64,000 bases of DNA from Vespula vulgaris (lineage: Eukaryota > Arthropoda > Insecta > Hymenoptera > Vespidae): the NCBI RefSeq assembly GCF_905475345.1, contig NC_066588.1:4040001-4104000 (forward strand), read 5' to 3'. Made by a program: the position numbers and the translations under genes. A model generated the notes under the pieces. The model was not told the origin of the DNA and did no database searches. It saw nothing but the letters and a program-made list of their open reading frames with translations. Below are positions 60,624-64,000 of the stretch, in pieces (the stretch's first letter is position 1; each line of letters starts with the position of its first letter).

Positions 60624-61092
60624 TCATCGAATCGAGTATCTTCTCGACGGCATTCGTGCCAATTCTAGAGATATTCTAGTAGAATGTCACGAGGTCGTCT
60701 ATGTTGTATACTTGTGAGTATATCTATATCTATATATGTACGACTTCACACGTCGCGAAAATAGCACGCAAAAGCATTTTTCGATGCAACGCCGCGTTGA
60801 ATGCATTGAAGTCCTTCGAGAAAACGAATAAACGAAAGAAAAAAAAATATATATATATATAGGTGCAGAGAAAAGAAAGAGAGAGAATATCTACACCATA
60901 TTTGAAAATATGGCGACTTTTCATTAGACCTACTAATGCTCGGTGATATTAAAATCTTTTGTCCTTCGAGACGCGCTTTTATTGAAAGTACGAAAAGAAA
61001 AAACGAAGAGCATAGAGGAAAAAAAGAATAAGAAAAAAAAAGAAAACAAGGGCAAAAGAAAATAAAAAATTAAAATTTATGTTGAATTTCAG

Positions 61093-61232
61093 TTGGATTG
61101 GTTCGTTAACATTAGAAGACCTAGGCTCGTCAAATCGTTTTGAAAGAAAAGCTTTGGCCGCCATATTGGCACTAGAATACTTGGCCATTGTCTCTGACTC
61201 ATGTAGTCAAAGTGAAGAAACGATAGTGCCTA
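61093..61232 (+). other. Orphan exon-like segment between good splice signals
   Basis: Unique, GC-richer sequence follows ATTTCAG and ends at CCTA|GTAAGA, with one frame open throughout (SWIGSLTLEDLGSSNRFERK, then ALAAILALEYLAIVSDSCSQ). Entry would be phase 2 and exit phase 1, which does not fit a direct join to cytohesin exon 2. The minus strand is also open (MAKYSSANMAAKAFLSKRFD). It could be a cassette exon of an unseen gene or conserved non-coding DNA; the GCCGCCAT within it resembles a YY1/Pho site. Confidence 0.25.
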
Positions 61233-61286
61233 GTAAGAGAAAGAGAGAGAGAGAGAGAGGAAAACGTGGTTGGTCGGTAGAGAAAG

Positions 61287-61317
<31 letters not shown>

Positions 61318-63372
61318 GAAGACTGGGATTCTTGGCCCTAAGGGTACTTTTCGGAACAATTGTTCCTTCCATTGTTTCCTGGTAGTCGTACTATCGAGAA
61401 AATCGTAAAAAAAAAAAGAAAAGAAAAAAGAACAGAAAGTAGAAGAAAGAAAGAGAAGAGAGAAAGAAAGAAAGAAAGAAAGAGGAAGAAGAAGAGACAG
61501 AGACGACACACAGTACAAAGAGCCAGACAGAGAGAGACAATACTCTGTGTAGCGCTTAACTCACCTATGTACATGTTTTTCTCATCTCTTTATATTCCAA
61601 TGCTGGCGCCACCTACTTCGAAGGAATCTAAAAAGCCTTAAGTCCCATCTTGTCGACAGAATTTTTTCTTCTTCCTTTTCTTTTTTTTTTCTTCCTTTTC
61701 TCACCGACGACTACGACGACTACGACGACGAGAAGAAGGATGATGACGTCGAATCGAAACAGGTCGTCCGTGGCTTATCATCGGAAAAGTAGCTATAAAA
61801 CTCCTTCACCGCTCGTTATCATAGCCCCCGCCATTTTTCTTCTCTGACTTTCGCCATGTTAAGAATCGAAACTGTGTCTACGAAAGGAAAATACACACAT
61901 ACATACACATTCTTGTATTTCTATGTGTTTTAACATCAGAATAAAACAGTGTGTGTGTGTGTGTGTGTTATATATATATGTATATACTTTCCTTAGCTCC
62001 ACTATTATCATTCTTAGTTATCTAGAAAGCCTTTTCTATTTTTTTCGTCCTTTATAATCTATCAGGCTTTTAACGAGTATTGCCATCGATGCAACAGCTA
62101 ATTCCATTGGTTCTATATCTATCTATTTATCTAAAAGGAGGAGAAGAAGAAGAAGATGAAGAAGAGAAGACAAGCTTGTCTCAAGAAACTTCTTCAATCT
62201 TTTTGCTTAGTAATAATATTGCATGTTCGGAATACAGAAGAGAAGAGAAGAAGCCATGTTTTAATAAAACTCATAACAACCTTGAAGTCTTCGTTCGATC
62301 TATATTGGCCCCGCCAATAAGTATATTATCGATTGCAATATTTTATGTCGAAATAAGTAGCAATATGTAAAATGTTTCTTCTTCTTTTTTCTTTTCTTTT
62401 TTCTCTCTTTTTTTTCTCTCTCTTTCTTTTTTTTTATTTATTGAAAATTCCGACATTACTTACGGATCAGATCAATACTATACTATTGGTGTGTATGATA
62501 ATAGAATGTACCATTGGAATTTTCAATTAATAAATTTTATTTTTTCCTATTTAGATGTGTAAAATATTATGTAGAAAATGTTTCATTGAAAATTACAACA
62601 TCGTTTAAGAGTTGGTTCAATAAATACTTTAGTATTATTAATTTAAATATATAATATATATATACATATATATACACACATGCACATATATATAATAATA
62701 ATATATTTTTTGTTTAAAATTCTGACATTATTTCGAGCCATCAAATCAATACTATTATATACTACTATTGTTATATAGAATATTGGAATATTCAATAAAA
62801 ATTATTATTGTTATTTATTTCAGACATAAAATATTGCTATTTATTGGCTGATCGTAATACATATAGATATAGATATGCACATCATATTTTTAATATAAAA
62901 CATAAATGCAAAATTTTATCAGACATGATAAAATATCGATCGTGAATTAATGCGAGAAAGCTTCTTTTTCTTTTTTGTCAGGTATTTGTACCTTGTCACG
63001 TCACGGCTTATTTAGTATACTAATATCGTCGAGCCGACATTTCTAAAGAAACGCTCTTTAATTTTACTCTATGATGTCGAGTAACGTGTTAAAAAAGAAA
63101 TAAATAAACAAATAAATAAATAAATAAATAAAAGAATAAACGATCGAGTAAATGAGAAAATAAATTAAAATAAATGATAAAAATCGAAGAAAAGAAGAAA
63201 AAAAAAGTTTTATACGTCTAGCAAAATAATTATTCTTGAATACATTTTAACTAATATCCATTTACATTTGTGATAATTGCGTACAACATGATTATACAGT
63301 GAGATTAGTATATCGAGATATTACGTAAGTTTATCGCCAACAAATCCAATGACGTGATAAAGAATCTTGTGA

Positions 63373-63374
<2 letters not shown>

Positions 63375-63424
<50 letters not shown>
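63375..63424 (+). repeat. (CT)n microsatellite
   Basis: About 50 bp of CT dinucleotide. Confidence 0.93.
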
Positions 63425-63428
<4 letters not shown>

Positions 63429-63486
63429 ACGAATCAAGTTTCCTCTTGCAGTACATAATATGAAATTATTAATTTTATACAAGAGT

Positions 63487-63632
63487 TAGGCCGAAAATTT
63501 ATGAATGATTTTATTAAAAATCGATTATATTGTATTCCCAGAGATCTTTTTCAGATTTTTTAAATTAAATCAAATACGTCTCGAAAAAGAGTGATCGATT
63601 TTTAATAAAATCACCTAGGAGAACCTTTGACC
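63487..63632. mobile_element. Short inverted-repeat element, family 2 copy C
   Basis: Arms GATTTTATTAAAAATCGAT (63507-63525) and its exact reverse complement (63594-63612) form a 19-bp perfect inverted repeat. The outer flanks (AGGCCGAAAATTTATGA and AGGTCAAAGGTTCTCC, the latter read on the opposite strand) are imperfectly related. The right end CTCGAAAAAGAGTGATCGAT is shared with copies A and B. It is non-coding and about 146 bp. Confidence 0.65.
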
Positions 63633-64000
63633 TTGTTTCATTGTATTTTATTTCTCTTTTTTTTTCCTTCTCCCTGTTATTTCTTTCGTCTTCTGTTTCT
63701 TCTTCTTCTTCTTCTTTTTCTTTCTTTCATTCTTTCTTTCTTTTTTGTCGTCGTCGACTACCATTATCTCCATTTTATATAACAGTTTATTATCTTGCCT
63801 TGTTTAACTAACATTATGCACGGTTAATGTAATCCTCTCGTTTGCACACTTTTCATTAACTGCTGCTTCTGCTGCGCTATCTACTGCTGTTGCTACTATA
63901 TCTACTAGGATAAGTTTACAAAGCATTTGTTATTAGATCAAAGCTTTTCCCGCGTAATGTTTATGTTGCTTTTCCTTTCTTTTTTATTTTCTCTTTTTTC

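Noticed and set aside
61960..62040. TTCTTAGTTATCTAG resembling the miR-9 seed region
   Set aside because: No complementary arm nearby and mismatches in the seed; chance similarity.

Overview
The window is nuclear DNA of an insect, most likely an aculeate hymenopteran (wasp, bee or ant). It is AT-rich, its genes have many short introns with GT/AG borders, and the coding sequences read as insect orthologues. The order assignment is inference from gene content and base composition; no species can be named from the sequence alone.

The first 18.4 kb are gene-dense. Four genes are complete with all splice phases agreeing, and a fifth (the phosphatase) is complete if its inferred first exon is right. 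They are: a KIM-type receptor tyrosine phosphatase (151-3188, +; PTPRR/STEP/PTP-ER type); an SLC26 anion transporter of the prestin/sulfate-permease type (7037-9843, +); the mitochondrial phosphate carrier SLC25A3/Mpcp (10715-13306, -); SMIM8, a tiny one-pass membrane protein (14098-14463, +), head to head with Mpcp across a compact CCAAT-rich promoter; and cytosolic aspartate aminotransferase Got1 (16467-18376, -). Got1 is head to head with the sixth gene.

From 19.3 kb to the right edge, the only securely recognised coding sequence is the first two coding exons of cytohesin (step; Arf guanine nucleotide exchange factor, +): 19340-19418 and 25622-25695. They join in frame and encode the start of the N-terminal coiled coil. 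No Sec7 or PH exon was found, so the gene body probably continues beyond 64000 and the last 38 kb would be mostly intron. This intron is packed with microsatellites ((CT)n, (TA)n, (TTA)n, CATA), decayed short inverted-repeat transposons and degenerate tandem repeats.

Within that intron are exon-like islands that may be undescribed alternative first exons. ATG ORFs at 34009-34146 and 37353-37559 each have an upstream in-frame stop and end at a GT donor in phase 0, the phase of cytohesin exon 2. An ORF at 40203 encodes a type II membrane anchor resembling class I alpha-mannosidase N-termini. A 140-bp segment at 61093-61232 lies between splice-like AG and GTAAGA signals. These isoforms are inference and need transcript data.

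The genes do not form one pathway; they are ordinary metabolic, transport and signalling genes. The parts most worth a second look are the candidate alternative N-termini, the inverted-repeat element families, and the clustered promoter or enhancer-like motifs.
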